From: JBCBWG01 sp036804185
GTDB lineage: Bacteria > Pseudomonadota > Alphaproteobacteria > Rhizobiales > Hyphomicrobiaceae
Direction: 5' to 3'
DNA: 24,238 nucleotides
Assembly: GCA_050330095.1 (NCBI GenBank)
Contig: JBHJOC010000111.1
Location: 1-24,238, forward strand
Shown here: in pieces, positions 14,952 to 22,784 of the stretch
How positions within the stretch are numbered: the stretch's first letter is position 1
How the letters are laid out: every line of letters starts with the position of its first letter
The notes under the pieces: model-generated
Databases searched by the model: none
Seen by the model: only the letters and a program-made list of their open reading frames with translations
What the model was told of the DNA's origin: nothing
Translations under genes and position numbers: made by a program

Positions 14952-16126
14952 CCGCGCTCCTGACACGGATCCTCGGGCGTCTGCCGGTCGGCTTCCTGCA
15001 GCTGACCCATAATCCGGCCCGGTTCGCCGCGGCGCTGGCAGGTGTCGCTTTCGCCAACGTGCTGGTGTTCGTCCAGCTCGGGCTGGCGGGTTCGATGTAT
15101 GAATCGGTGGCGACCCCCTACCGCCTGTTCCAGCCCAACCTGCTGCTGATCTCACCCATGGATACCGAGACGCTGGCCGACACAGCGACGCTGCCGCGCC
15201 AGCGCATGTTTCACGCTTTGGTGCATCCCGATGTGTCGGCAGGCGTGCCGATCTTTCTCGGCAGCACCTCATGGCTGTCCGATGCGGCCAGCTCCTCAAA
15301 GGTTCAGTTCGTTGGACTCGATCCGCAGGCCACCGCGTTCGTGTCGCCGGACCTTGCCGCCCCTCTGGTCAGCCTTGCGCTGCAGGACACGGCACTCGTT
15401 GATCTCAGAACCCGCTTCGTGGACATGAGCAGCTTTGCAAAGGCTTCGCCCGTTTCGCCGCTTACCTTCGAGATCAGCAATCGCCAGCTTGGCGCAATTG
15501 GCACCATGTCGATCGGCGGCGGCTTTGGCGGCGATGGCGTCTTCATCGTGTCGGACCAGACGTTCTTTCACCTGTTTCCCAGGCGCAGTTCGGCCAATCC
15601 GAGCCACATCCTGCTCAAGCTGAAGCCGGGCGTCGATGCCGGCCGCGTCGCGACTGAACTGACTGAGCTACTCCCAACCGGGACGGTGCGCATCCGGCCA
15701 ATCGAGCAGGCCATGGAAGCCGAGCAGCGCTACCAGATGACCGAACGTCCCACCGGGCTGATCTTCGCGTTCGGCGTCGGCATCGGCGTCATCGTCGGTA
15801 TCGTCATCGCCTACCAGGTGCTGACCTCGGACGTGACCGACCACATCCGTGAGTACGCTACTTTCAAGGCGATGGGCTACCAAAACGCGTTCTTCGTCGG
15901 GCTCATCATGGAGGAGGCGATCATTCTGGCCGCGATCGGCTTCTGGCCCGGCCTGCTGCTGTCGGAGCTGTTCTATCAGACGCTCGCGCACCTCACGAAC
16001 ATCCCGATCTTCATGACCGCCGAGCGCGCGGTCGCGGTGTTTTTCGGCACCATCGCCGCGTGCGCAATTTCGGGCGTCATGGCTATGCGCAAACTGACAG
16101 CAGCCGATCCGGCCGATCTGTTCTGA
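14948..16126 (+). CDS. ABC transporter permease (DevC-like, FtsX/MacB type)
   Basis: A 392-residue permease with four membrane helices: one near 26-48 (AALAGVAFANVLVFVQLGLAG), then a large periplasmic domain of about 220 residues, and three more at about 272-292 (IFAFGVGIGVIVGIVIAYQV), 320-345 and 362-382. This one-plus-three topology with a large outer domain is that of MacB/DevC exporters, which move lipids, peptides or siderophores from the periplasmic side. It overlaps the adaptor gene by 4 bases and is followed 10 bases later by the ATPase, so the three genes form one operon. The cargo is not evident from sequence. Confidence 0.92.
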   Translation: MTALLTRILGRLPVGFLQLTHNPARFAAALAGVAFANVLVFVQLGLAGSMYESVATPYRLFQPNLLLISPMDTETLADTATLPRQRMFHALVHPDVSAGVPIFLGSTSWLSDAASSSKVQFVGLDPQATAFVSPDLAAPLVSLALQDTALVDLRTRFVDMSSFAKASPVSPLTFEISNRQLGAIGTMSIGGGFGGDGVFIVSDQTFFHLFPRRSSANPSHILLKLKPGVDAGRVATELTELLPTGTVRIRPIEQAMEAEQRYQMTERPTGLIFAFGVGIGVIVGIVIAYQVLTSDVTDHIREYATFKAMGYQNAFFVGLIMEEAIILAAIGFWPGLLLSELFYQTLAHLTNIPIFMTAERAVAVFFGTIAACAISGVMAMRKLTAADPADLF

Positions 16127-16136
16127 GGAGCCTGCC

Positions 16137-16883
16137 ATGGACGAACCCCCGATCGTTGTCAGCCATCTGGACCATTACTTCGGCGCCGGCGACACGCGCA
16201 TCCAGGCGCTGTTCGACATCTCCCTCACTATCGCGCGCGGCTCTCTGACGGTGCTGATGGGCGCGTCCGGATCGGGCAAGACGACCCTTTTGACCCTGAT
16301 GGCCTGTTTGCGCGACGTGCACTCGGGCAGTGTCCGCCTGCTCGGCACCGAGCTCAACGGCGCCGACGAAGCGACCCAGATCGCGCTGCGGCGACGGATC
16401 GGCGTGGTCTTCCAGGCGCACAACCTCCACGACAGTCTGACTGCGCGGCAGAACGTGCTGATGGGTCTGCAGGTGCACGGTCGCGGGCAACCAGCGCGCC
16501 AGTCTGCCGCCGTCGAGCACATGCTCGGCCTGGTCGGTCTCGCTGACCGAATCGAGTACCTGCCGGCCAACCTTTCGGGCGGTCAGAAGCAGCGCGTCGC
16601 GATTGCGAGGGCGCTGGTCTCCAATCCCGAGATCGTGTTCGCCGACGAACCGACCGCCGCTCTCGACAAGGTGTCCGGCATGGCTGTCGTCGAACTCCTG
16701 AAAAAGCTTGGCACCGAACGCGGCACCACAACCGTGATGGTCACGCACGATCCCCGAATCCTCGATCTCGCCGACCGTATCATAACCCTCGAAGACGGCG
16801 CCTTGGCCCGCGACACGGACGCGGCCAGTTCAAACCTAGATCAGGAAACGACCCGCGATGCGGCACGTCTCGTCGACGGCTGA
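16137..16883 (+). CDS. ABC transporter ATPase (DevA-like)
   Basis: A 248-residue ATPase with all motifs: Walker A GASGSGKT (42-49), Q-loop Gln93, signature LSGGQKQR (146-153), Walker B IVFADEP (166-172) and the switch His204 in VTHD. It powers the DevC-like permease encoded just upstream. Length and motifs are those of MacB/LolD/DevA-type lipoprotein or lipid exporters. Ribosome site GGAG precedes the ATG. The C-terminal ~30 residues after the H-loop are a poorly conserved tail. No terminator is evident in the 48 bases before the sulfatase gene. Confidence 0.95.
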   Translation: MDEPPIVVSHLDHYFGAGDTRIQALFDISLTIARGSLTVLMGASGSGKTTLLTLMACLRDVHSGSVRLLGTELNGADEATQIALRRRIGVVFQAHNLHDSLTARQNVLMGLQVHGRGQPARQSAAVEHMLGLVGLADRIEYLPANLSGGQKQRVAIARALVSNPEIVFADEPTAALDKVSGMAVVELLKKLGTERGTTTVMVTHDPRILDLADRIITLEDGALARDTDAASSNLDQETTRDAARLVDG

Positions 16884-16931
16884 AGTATCCAAGGTCATCT
16901 TAATCAACGCCAGTAAAATGGAGAACTGGAA

Positions 16932-18818
16932 ATGACCGACTCAAATAGAATTAATAGAAGAGATGCCCTGAAAGCGGGGCTGCTGGGCGCAGCAGCAGCA
17001 GGGATTGCCAGCCAGGATGCGCATCCTGCTCGAGCTCAGTCGCCGAAAGCAAATGGTTCGCGGCCCAATATCCTTCTGTTGTTGGTCGATGAGCAGCGTT
17101 ATCCGACGGTCTACGAGAGCGAACAGCTCCGTTCTTTCCGAGAGACCTACTTGCCCGCGCAAAATGGCCTTGCCGCGCGAGGGATCACATTCGAGCGTCA
17201 CTATATTGCGTCAGTCGCTTGCGTGCCCAGCCGCACCTCGATTTACACTGGCCATTACCCCTCGCTCCACGGTGTCGCGAATACCGACGGAGCCGCTAAG
17301 GCCGCCAATGACCCTGACATGCACTGGCTCCTACCGGGCTCGGTACCAACGGTTGGGCACTACCTGCGCGCTGGCGGCTACCGCACCTATTGGAAAGGAA
17401 AATGGCACATCCACGAGGCGGACCTAAGGATCCCTGGAACAGAAACTGTAGTTACAAGCTATGACGAAAATGGTTTCACTGACCCGCAAAAGGAACAGAC
17501 GTATCTTAAAGCCAACGTGCTCGGTCCCTACGGCTTCGACGGCTGGATTGGCCCGGAACCCCATGGCGCCGACCCGCTTCGGTCAGGATCGTCTGCGCCG
17601 GAGGGCCAACAAGGCCGTGACCCTGCCATTTCCCGGCAGGTTAGAGATCTGCTTGGCCAGCTTAACGCGGATTCCGATGACACGCCCTGGTTCATGGCCG
17701 CGTCTTTTACAAATCCCCATGACATCGCGCTATGGGGGTTCTTCGCGAATCTCGCCGACCGTGCCAGGAGCTTCTACGACTTTAGCGTTCCAGACCACGT
17801 CCCAACCGAGCTTTTCGATCAGGCAGCGTTCAGAAAGACACGGCAGGAAAGCCTGCAAACAAAGCCATCATGCCAGGCAAGCTATCGAGATGCTTACAAC
17901 GCGTTCATGCAGCCGAGCGCCGTCCGCGAAGACTACTTCAGGCTCTATTACAAACTCCACGAAGATGTTGACCGGCACATAGGCGAGGTCATCCAGACGT
18001 TGAGCGAAACCAGATTCGCTGACAACACTGTCATCGTCTTCACTTCAGATCATGGCGATTTGCTCGGCGCCCATGGGGGCCTGTTCCAGAAATGGTATAT
18101 GGCCTACGAAGAAGCGCTGCGCGTTCCGCTGACGATAGTGATGCCTGGAAATGTGGCGCCGGCATCTGTCTCGGCTCCAACCAGTCATGTCGACCTCGCT
18201 CCGACCATGCTCGGCCTGGCTGGCGTCGATATGCTGAAGGCAAACGCCCAGATTGCGCCAGGTTTCACCGACGCCCTGCCTCTGGTCGGCAGGGACCTGT
18301 CGCCCTTGCTACGAGGCGAGACTGATGCAACGGCTCTCAAAGACCCCATCTATTTCATGACGGACGATGACCCCAGCCGCGGCCTGGACCAGAAAAACTT
18401 CATCGGCCTAACCTACGATTCAGTTGCGCAGCCCAATCACGTCGAAACCGTTATTGCTGAAATCGATGGTGAGGTATGGAAATACTCACGCTATTTCGAT
18501 CATCCGCGATATTGGACGCACCCCGGCACACCTGGTGAAGACGGCGTGCGGGACACTGTCAACAAACCGTTACGCCGCGAAAGCACGGACGAAGGCCGCA
18601 GCCGGCGCATTTTCGTGCAGCACATCAAGGTGGAACCGGTCGATCCCGAGTTTGAAATGTACAATGTCTCCGCCGACCCGATGGAATTGGACAATCTGGC
18701 CGGGATAGCCCAATGGGCCGAGCGGGAAGCACAGCTCAGCGCTCTGCTGGCGGACGAACGCGAGAAGAAGCGACTCGCACCTCAGAGCGGACCGGTGCCC
18801 GGAACCGAGGAGCGATGA
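16932..18818 (+). CDS. Tat-exported sulfatase of the formylglycine (Cys) type
   Basis: A 628-residue protein. Residues 1-36 form a twin-arginine signal (NRRDALKAGLLGAAAAG, ending PARA), so it is exported folded. The sulfatase core begins with NILLLLVDEQR (metal ligands) and has the modification motif CVPSR (Cys97 to Arg101) with TSIYTGHYPS, which is converted to formylglycine by a separate enzyme not in the window. Later motifs are WKGKWHIHE (active-site Lys and His), FTNPHD, and FTSDHGDLLGAHG (metal ligands). The substrate cannot be told; members hydrolyse sulfate esters, and some phosphonate or choline esters. The ATG has GGAGAA upstream, and the first codons are AT-rich compared with the rest. 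It follows the exporter operon by 48 bases in the same direction, so it may be co-transcribed. Confidence 0.92.
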   Translation: MTDSNRINRRDALKAGLLGAAAAGIASQDAHPARAQSPKANGSRPNILLLLVDEQRYPTVYESEQLRSFRETYLPAQNGLAARGITFERHYIASVACVPSRTSIYTGHYPSLHGVANTDGAAKAANDPDMHWLLPGSVPTVGHYLRAGGYRTYWKGKWHIHEADLRIPGTETVVTSYDENGFTDPQKEQTYLKANVLGPYGFDGWIGPEPHGADPLRSGSSAPEGQQGRDPAISRQVRDLLGQLNADSDDTPWFMAASFTNPHDIALWGFFANLADRARSFYDFSVPDHVPTELFDQAAFRKTRQESLQTKPSCQASYRDAYNAFMQPSAVREDYFRLYYKLHEDVDRHIGEVIQTLSETRFADNTVIVFTSDHGDLLGAHGGLFQKWYMAYEEALRVPLTIVMPGNVAPASVSAPTSHVDLAPTMLGLAGVDMLKANAQIAPGFTDALPLVGRDLSPLLRGETDATALKDPIYFMTDDDPSRGLDQKNFIGLTYDSVAQPNHVETVIAEIDGEVWKYSRYFDHPRYWTHPGTPGEDGVRDTVNKPLRRESTDEGRSRRIFVQHIKVEPVDPEFEMYNVSADPMELDNLAGIAQWAEREAQLSALLADEREKKRLAPQSGPVPGTEER

Positions 18819-18857
18819 CGGCATAGGGCACGTCATGTTCCGTAAAACTGCTGCCAG

Positions 18858-19139
18858 ATGGCAAATATGCGCTTTAAGGTGCTATCGACAGTACTCGCAA
18901 ACAGCGTTGGCACCGGCTGCGGTTTCACTGTCCTATCACCAACGCAAACCCTCGCCGAGACGCCCCAGTGGTACACATGCCCCGATACGTCGGCGTTCAA
19001 GGTCAGGCGGGACGCCCTGATGGCCGCGAGCTATCAGGGCGTCCGCACCGTCGAGTACGACAGCAAGCGCATCACCTACGCGAGCGACGGCGAGATGGCC
19101 GCCGCGCTTGCGGACCTCAACCGGCAGGTCGCAGGGGCG
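18858..19139 (+). pseudogene. Prophage head-tail joining protein (gpW-like) fragment
   Basis: The later part of this frame reads RRDALMAASYQGVRTVEYD, then ITYASDGEMAAALADLNRQ and VAGA. This is the pattern of small phage gpW-type joining proteins, which connect portal and tail. The first ~45 residues (a weak signal-like stretch with LSTVLANSVGTGCGF) do not fit gpW and may come from a different gene fused to it. At 19139 the likeness ends and the DUF2190 sequence continues in another frame. No other phage gene is nearby, so this is a remnant. Confidence 0.65.
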
Positions 19140-19357
19140 ACCCGGTCGAACTGGCCGCCACTGGCGTCTACAAGCTGCCGAAGGCCAGCGCGGCTGTCCT
19201 GAGCGTCGGCGCGCGCGTCGCCTGGGACAACACTGCGAAGCAGGTGAACACGCCGGGCGCCGGGCGCTTCCCCATCGGCGTGGCGGTGGAGGCCGCCGGG
19301 AACGGCGTCACCAGCGTCGCGGTGCGGCTGGATGGGGTGGCGACGGCGGCGGCCTGA
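19136..19357 (+). pseudogene. DUF2190 phage protein, C-terminal fragment
   Basis: In the frame next to gpW the sequence reads GDPVELAATGVYKLPKASAA, then VGARVAWDNTAKQVNT, GRFPIGVAVEAA and GVTSVAVRLDG, and stops. This is the C-terminal two-thirds of DUF2190, a small protein encoded beside capsid genes of many tailed phages. It lacks its start and is joined directly to gpW, so the portal and protease genes usually found between them were deleted. Confidence 0.75.
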
Positions 19358-19612
19358 TTAACGGCGCGGTTCACCCGTCACTGGATTGATGCGCACCTCG
19401 ACCTTGGCGCCGTCGGGACGGTAGTACTCGATCTCCCAATAGCCATCGTCTTCCCATTCGATCTCGTCGAACCAGGCGACGTCACCGCTGGCTTCGATAC
19501 TGGCAATGATTTCCGAGAGCGGGCGCGCGTCGCTGGGCGGCGCCGCCTGCACTGCCATGGGCAGGGTGAGCGCCAGTGCGGCCACGGCCGGTGCAATCAG
19601 CTTCATTCGCAT
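19358..19612 (-). CDS. Small secreted PepSY-domain protein
   Basis: An 84-residue protein with a Sec signal (about 1-24, APAVAALALTLPMAVQA) and a single PepSY domain: PLSEIIASIEASGDVAW, then YWEIEYYRPDGAKVEV and a final NPVTGEP. PepSY proteins are periplasmic and often inhibit proteases or sit beside two-component sensors; here no such partner adjoins. I chose ATG 19612 because an AAGAGG ribosome site is 9 bases before it; the ATG at 19621 directly touches that site. Its stop lies next to the prophage remnant on the other strand. Confidence 0.85.
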   Translation of the reverse strand: MRMKLIAPAVAALALTLPMAVQAAPPSDARPLSEIIASIEASGDVAWFDEIEWEDDGYWEIEYYRPDGAKVEVRINPVTGEPRR

Positions 19613-19751
19613 GGATTTCATCCTCTTGTCGGGTTTTCGATCAAACCTTTATGTAGGGTCGAAGCCATGGCTGCTCCAGATGGAGGCTGCCCGAGAGGGC
19701 TTGCCCGCGAGCCCTGCAAGCGGCGGCTCGCCGATGCGCCGGGCGCCATTC

Positions 19752-19787
19752 GTTGACACGGGCCACCGGGATTTTGTTGACACGGGC
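19752..19787. repeat. Direct repeat GTTGACACGGGC x2
   Basis: The 12-mer occurs at 19752-19763 and again at 19776-19787, a 24-base period. Each copy contains TTGACA, a sigma-70 -35-like string, and they directly precede the hairpin of the dispersed element copy B. Confidence 0.5.
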
Positions 19788-19801
19788 GCGGAACGCAAAA
19801 T

Positions 19802-19918
19802 GCCTCCCAAACGGGAGGCTCTTAAGCATTTGATATGTTTATGCATTTTTGGTTGCGGGGGCTTGCAACTCACGATTTCTGCGGTTAGCTGAGAGCGTGG
19901 TCCCGCGGCTTGTGGCGT
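19802..19918 (+). repeat. Dispersed intergenic element, copy B
   Basis: Hairpin arms GCCTCCC (19802-19808) and GGGAGGC (19813-19819) with an AAAC loop are followed after exactly 10 bases by TTGATAT, and then TTTGGTTGC (19848-19856) and GGGGCTTGCAA. The order and spacing match copy A at 5168-5297. On the minus strand the hairpin is followed by ATTTT and could act as a terminator. Confidence 0.6.
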
Positions 19919-20104
19919 AGAAATGTCGGCCGCGTCGTGCAACCTGGCATCTGCGTTGTTTCAGTCTTGGCGACTGCAAAGGCGTGAAACAAATAATCCC
20001 GTGAACTCGGGCCGCACATGCGAACCGCCTAACCGCCTCATCTCACTACTGCTTCGGTCCCGATCCTCCAGAAGGCAGGCCCAGATGGCCTTTCACTCCG
20101 TTGT
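19919..20104. other. Gap downstream of epoxide-hydrolase-like gene
   Basis: Together with the element copy B and the leader of the PepSY gene, this completes a ~490-base stretch (19613-20104) without a gene. I see no convincing coding frame in it. Confidence 0.4.
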
Positions 20105-21022
20105 TCAGTTTCCGGACACTAACAGCGCATCGGTACCTCGGTTTCCCATCGACAGAACGCGACCGAGAAAGTCACGGATTACTGCGGCGATTTCGCCAGC
20201 GTGTGTCTCCAACGCGAAGTGTCCCGCATCCAGAAGATGCACCTCTGCGTCTGGAAGGTCACGCTTGTAGGCGAAGGCGCCTGCCGGGATGAAGGCCGGA
20301 TCATGACGTCCCCACGTCGCCAGCAGCGGCGGGCGATGCGCACGGAAATACGCCTGAAAGTCAGGATAAAGCGCCACGTTATTGCGGTAGTCGCGGATCA
20401 GGTCGAGCTGGATTTCCTCTGCGTCGGGCCGCGCCATGTAGGCGATGTCGAGTTCGTATCCATCAGGAGACAGAAGCTCGGGATCGGCTCCGGTGCCGTA
20501 TTGCCAGTTCCTGATAGTGTCGGGGGACAGTGACGGGCGGCAGGCTTCGCGGTTCGCTTCGCTCGCATCGCGCCAATAGGCCTCCCACGGCCCCCACTGG
20601 TCGCTGAAGCCGTCGGTGTAGGCGTTGCCGTTCTGGCTGATGATGGCCGAAACCCGCTCGGGGTGACGCATCGCGAGGCGTAGCCCCACCGGCGCGCCAT
20701 AATCGAAGATGTAGAGTGCGTAGCGGTCGAGTGACAACGCCTCGGTGAAGCCTTCGATCACCTCGGCAAGCCGGTCGAAACTGTAATCGAACGTGCCGCG
20801 GGGCGGTGCCTTGGTCTGGCCAAAGCCGGGCAGATCGGGCGCAATCAGCCGAAAGCGATCCGCCAGAAGCGGGATCAGGTCGCGAAACATGTGGCTGGCT
20901 GTCGGGAAGCCGTGCAGCAGCAGGATCACCGGGGCATCAGCCGGTCCGGCCTCGCGATAGAACACGTCGACATCGCCGACCTGTTGGGATCTGTAACGCG
21001 TCGTTGTCGGAAAAATCGTCAT
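20105..21022 (-). CDS. Alpha/beta-hydrolase of the epoxide hydrolase / haloalkane dehalogenase type
   Basis: A 305-residue cytoplasmic enzyme. Key sites: oxyanion motif HGFPT (37-41), an Asp nucleophile (Asp107 in FDYGAPVG) rather than Ser, acid Asp241 in GRHDPAF, and His268 in AGHFALE. An Asp nucleophile in this position is the hallmark of epoxide hydrolases and haloalkane dehalogenases; which of the two cannot be settled from sequence by eye. The start ATG 21022 is separated from the upstream Rid-family gene by 93 bases containing a strong hairpin. It is the last gene of a minus-strand cluster of three that is divergent from a LysR gene. Confidence 0.88.
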   Translation of the reverse strand: MTIFPTTTRYRSQQVGDVDVFYREAGPADAPVILLLHGFPTASHMFRDLIPLLADRFRLIAPDLPGFGQTKAPPRGTFDYSFDRLAEVIEGFTEALSLDRYALYIFDYGAPVGLRLAMRHPERVSAIISQNGNAYTDGFSDQWGPWEAYWRDASEANREACRPSLSPDTIRNWQYGTGADPELLSPDGYELDIAYMARPDAEEIQLDLIRDYRNNVALYPDFQAYFRAHRPPLLATWGRHDPAFIPAGAFAYKRDLPDAEVHLLDAGHFALETHAGEIAAVIRDFLGRVLSMGNRGTDALLVSGN

Positions 21023-21061
21023 GTCTGATCACCTTCGGGTGTCGGAGGTTTCGGAAATGGG

Positions 21062-21092
21062 GGCCCCGAGCTTGGCTCCCGATCTCGGGGCC
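21062..21092. terminator. GC-rich hairpin between Rid and hydrolase genes
   Basis: Perfect 9-bp arms GGCCCCGAG (21062-21070) and CTCGGGGCC (21084-21092) with a 13-base loop. No T-run follows, so it could reduce downstream expression or protect mRNA rather than stop transcription fully. Confidence 0.5.
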
Positions 21093-21115
21093 GCGTCATG
21101 GCCGGCCAGCGGCTG

Positions 21116-21514
21116 CTAGGTGCGGTCGGGTATGCGGGCCACGACCTTGATTTCGAAATCGAAGCCTGCCAGCCAGTTCACACCGACCGCCGTCCATGTC
21201 GGGTAGGGAGACGCAGGAAAGAACTGGTCCTTCACCGGCATGATCGACTCGAACTGCGCGTCGGGGTCGGTGTGGAACGTGGTCACGTCGATGATGTCGT
21301 CGAAGCTTGCCCCAGCCGCCGTCAGCACGGCTTCAAGGTTTTGGAACGCAAGGTTTACCTGCTTGGCGAAGTCTGGCTCCGGCGAGCCATCAGGAAGGCT
21401 GCCGACCTGCCCGGAGACGAACAGGTGATCGCCGGAGCGAACGGCAGCCGAATAGCCATGCGCCTCGTAGAGCGCGTGCCGGTTTTCGGGGAAGATGGCG
21501 TTTCGGTTGGACAT
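21116..21514 (-). CDS. Rid (YjgF/UK114) family protein lacking the catalytic Arg
   Basis: A 132-residue Rid-fold protein: FVSGQVGSLPDGSPEP, NLEAVLTAAGASFDDIIDV and FDFEIKVVARI. The segment that carries the essential Arg in RidA reads PTWTAVGVNWL here, so the archetypal imine hydrolase activity is not expected. The start ATG 21514 has AGGAAA upstream; the frame is open farther but reads antisense-like sequence of the upstream gene. It sits between two alpha/beta-hydrolase genes on the same strand. Rid proteins of this subgroup are often encoded in catabolic clusters, where they may remove a reactive intermediate. Confidence 0.9.
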   Translation of the reverse strand: MSNRNAIFPENRHALYEAHGYSAAVRSGDHLFVSGQVGSLPDGSPEPDFAKQVNLAFQNLEAVLTAAGASFDDIIDVTTFHTDPDAQFESIMPVKDQFFPASPYPTWTAVGVNWLAGFDFEIKVVARIPDRT

Positions 21515-21566
21515 GAATCGTTTCCTTTCTTGTGGCGAATGGCGCCAATGGGAAGATCTGCGGGAA

Positions 21567-21588
21567 GGCGCGGCGGCGACGCCGCGCC
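21567..21588. terminator. GC-rich hairpin downstream of haloperoxidase-like gene
   Basis: Perfect 9-bp arms GGCGCGGCG (21567-21575) and CGCCGCGCC (21580-21588) close a 4-base loop (GCGA on the plus strand). It lies 10 bases after the stop of the minus-strand gene ending at 21598 and before the Rid gene. No T-run. Confidence 0.5.
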
Positions 21589-21597
21589 GCTGCTCGC

Positions 21598-22584
21598 CTA
21601 GCCGGTGACGAACGCCAGCAGGTCGGCGTTCAGCACGTCGGCGTTCACCGTCAGCATGCCGTGCGAGAACCCGGGATAGGTTTTCAGCGTGCCATCGGGC
21701 AGGAGATCGACGGCCTTCAAGGCCGATGCGGCGATCGGGACGACCTGATCGTCCTCGCCATGCAGCACCAGGGTCGGGACGTTCATCGCCCTCAGGTCCT
21801 CGGTCTGATCGGTCTCGGAGAAGGCCTTGATGCCGTCGTAATGCGCCTTCGCGCTGCCCATCATGCCTTGGCGCCACCAGTTCTGGATCATGCCTTCATG
21901 GACCGTGGCGCCCTCGCGGTTGAAGCCGAAGAACGGGCCCGCCGGGACGTCGCGAAAGAACTGCGCGCGGTTGCCGGCAAGCGCAGACCGGAAGCCGTCG
22001 AAGACCTCCATCGGCGTGCCCTCGGGGTTGGTGTCCGTCTGAAGCATCAGCGGCGGGATGGCGGCGACGAGGACGGCCTTGGCCACACGGCCGGCGGGTC
22101 CACCGTGCCGCGCAACATAACGCGCCACCTCACCGCCACCGGTCGAATGGCCGATATGGACTGCGTTCCGCAGATCCAGCGCCTCAGCGACGGCAAAAGC
22201 GTCGGCGGCGTAGTGGTCGATGTCATGCCCTTCGGTCACTTGGCTTGAGCGCCCATGCCCGCGCCGGTCATGGGCGACGACGCGATACCCCCGTGCGAGG
22301 AAGAAAAGCATCTGCGCGTCCCAGTCGTCCGAGCTGAGCGGCCAGCCGTGATGGAAAACGATAGGCTGGGCATCCTTGGGACCCCAGTCCTTGAAGAAAA
22401 TCTGCACGTGATCATTGGTGGTGATGTAACCCATGGAAGCTTCTCCTTCTGGCAAGACGAAAGTTGTGGGTTCGGAGGCAGAGGCGGCACCCGGCAGAAG
22501 GCCAGCGTTCGCGGTGAGCGCGGAGGCCGCCAAAAGAGCGTCGCGCCGATTGAGCGCCAGAGGCAGTTGATGGGGGGAAGACAT
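21598..22584 (-). CDS. Tat-exported haloperoxidase/perhydrolase-like alpha/beta-hydrolase
   Basis: A 328-residue protein with a twin-arginine signal (LNRRDALLAASAL, residues 11-23, end near ASAS 37). The mature part matches cofactor-free chloroperoxidase/perhydrolase hydrolases: HHGWPLSSDDWD (78-89), HDRRGHGRS, Ser147 in GHSTGGGE, Asp279 in HGEDDQVVP and His308 in GFSHGM. Such enzymes hydrolyse esters and, with hydrogen peroxide, make peracids; the natural substrate is unknown. A Tat signal is uncommon in this group, most members of which are cytoplasmic, though some annotated homologues have one. It is the first gene of the minus-strand cluster facing the LysR regulator, with a 200-base shared promoter gap. 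Confidence 0.9.
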   Translation of the reverse strand: MSSPHQLPLALNRRDALLAASALTANAGLLPGAASASEPTTFVLPEGEASMGYITTNDHVQIFFKDWGPKDAQPIVFHHGWPLSSDDWDAQMLFFLARGYRVVAHDRRGHGRSSQVTEGHDIDHYAADAFAVAEALDLRNAVHIGHSTGGGEVARYVARHGGPAGRVAKAVLVAAIPPLMLQTDTNPEGTPMEVFDGFRSALAGNRAQFFRDVPAGPFFGFNREGATVHEGMIQNWWRQGMMGSAKAHYDGIKAFSETDQTEDLRAMNVPTLVLHGEDDQVVPIAASALKAVDLLPDGTLKTYPGFSHGMLTVNADVLNADLLAFVTG

Positions 22585-22677
22585 GGTTCTGCTCCGTTCG
22601 TTGCCCGAAGAGCGACCGGACCAAATGCGGGGAGCCGCGAATTGGTCTTGCTGCCCCTCATGTGGGCGATTTCCGTT

Positions 22678-22700
22678 TTCGCAGATCGTTACGCTGCGAA
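22678..22700. promoter_or_regulatory. Candidate LysR operator in divergent promoter
   Basis: Perfect 7-bp arms TTCGCAG (22678-22684) and CTGCGAA (22694-22700) with a 9-base centre. The site contains a T-N11-A core typical of LysR-type boxes and lies between the haloperoxidase-like gene and the LysR gene. A weaker palindrome TTCAA/TTGAA is at 22759-22775, close to the LysR start. Confidence 0.5.
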
Positions 22701-22784
22701 TGATGGGAATATCTTCGTGCTGGGTCGTCCGCGTTAGCCTGGTTCGGCTTGCATCTCTTTCAATGAATCGTTGAAGCTGGACGC

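Noticed and set aside
14358..15299. Minus-strand 313-residue frame across the DevB/DevC junction
   Set aside because: Arg/Ala-rich shadow of two well-supported plus-strand genes.
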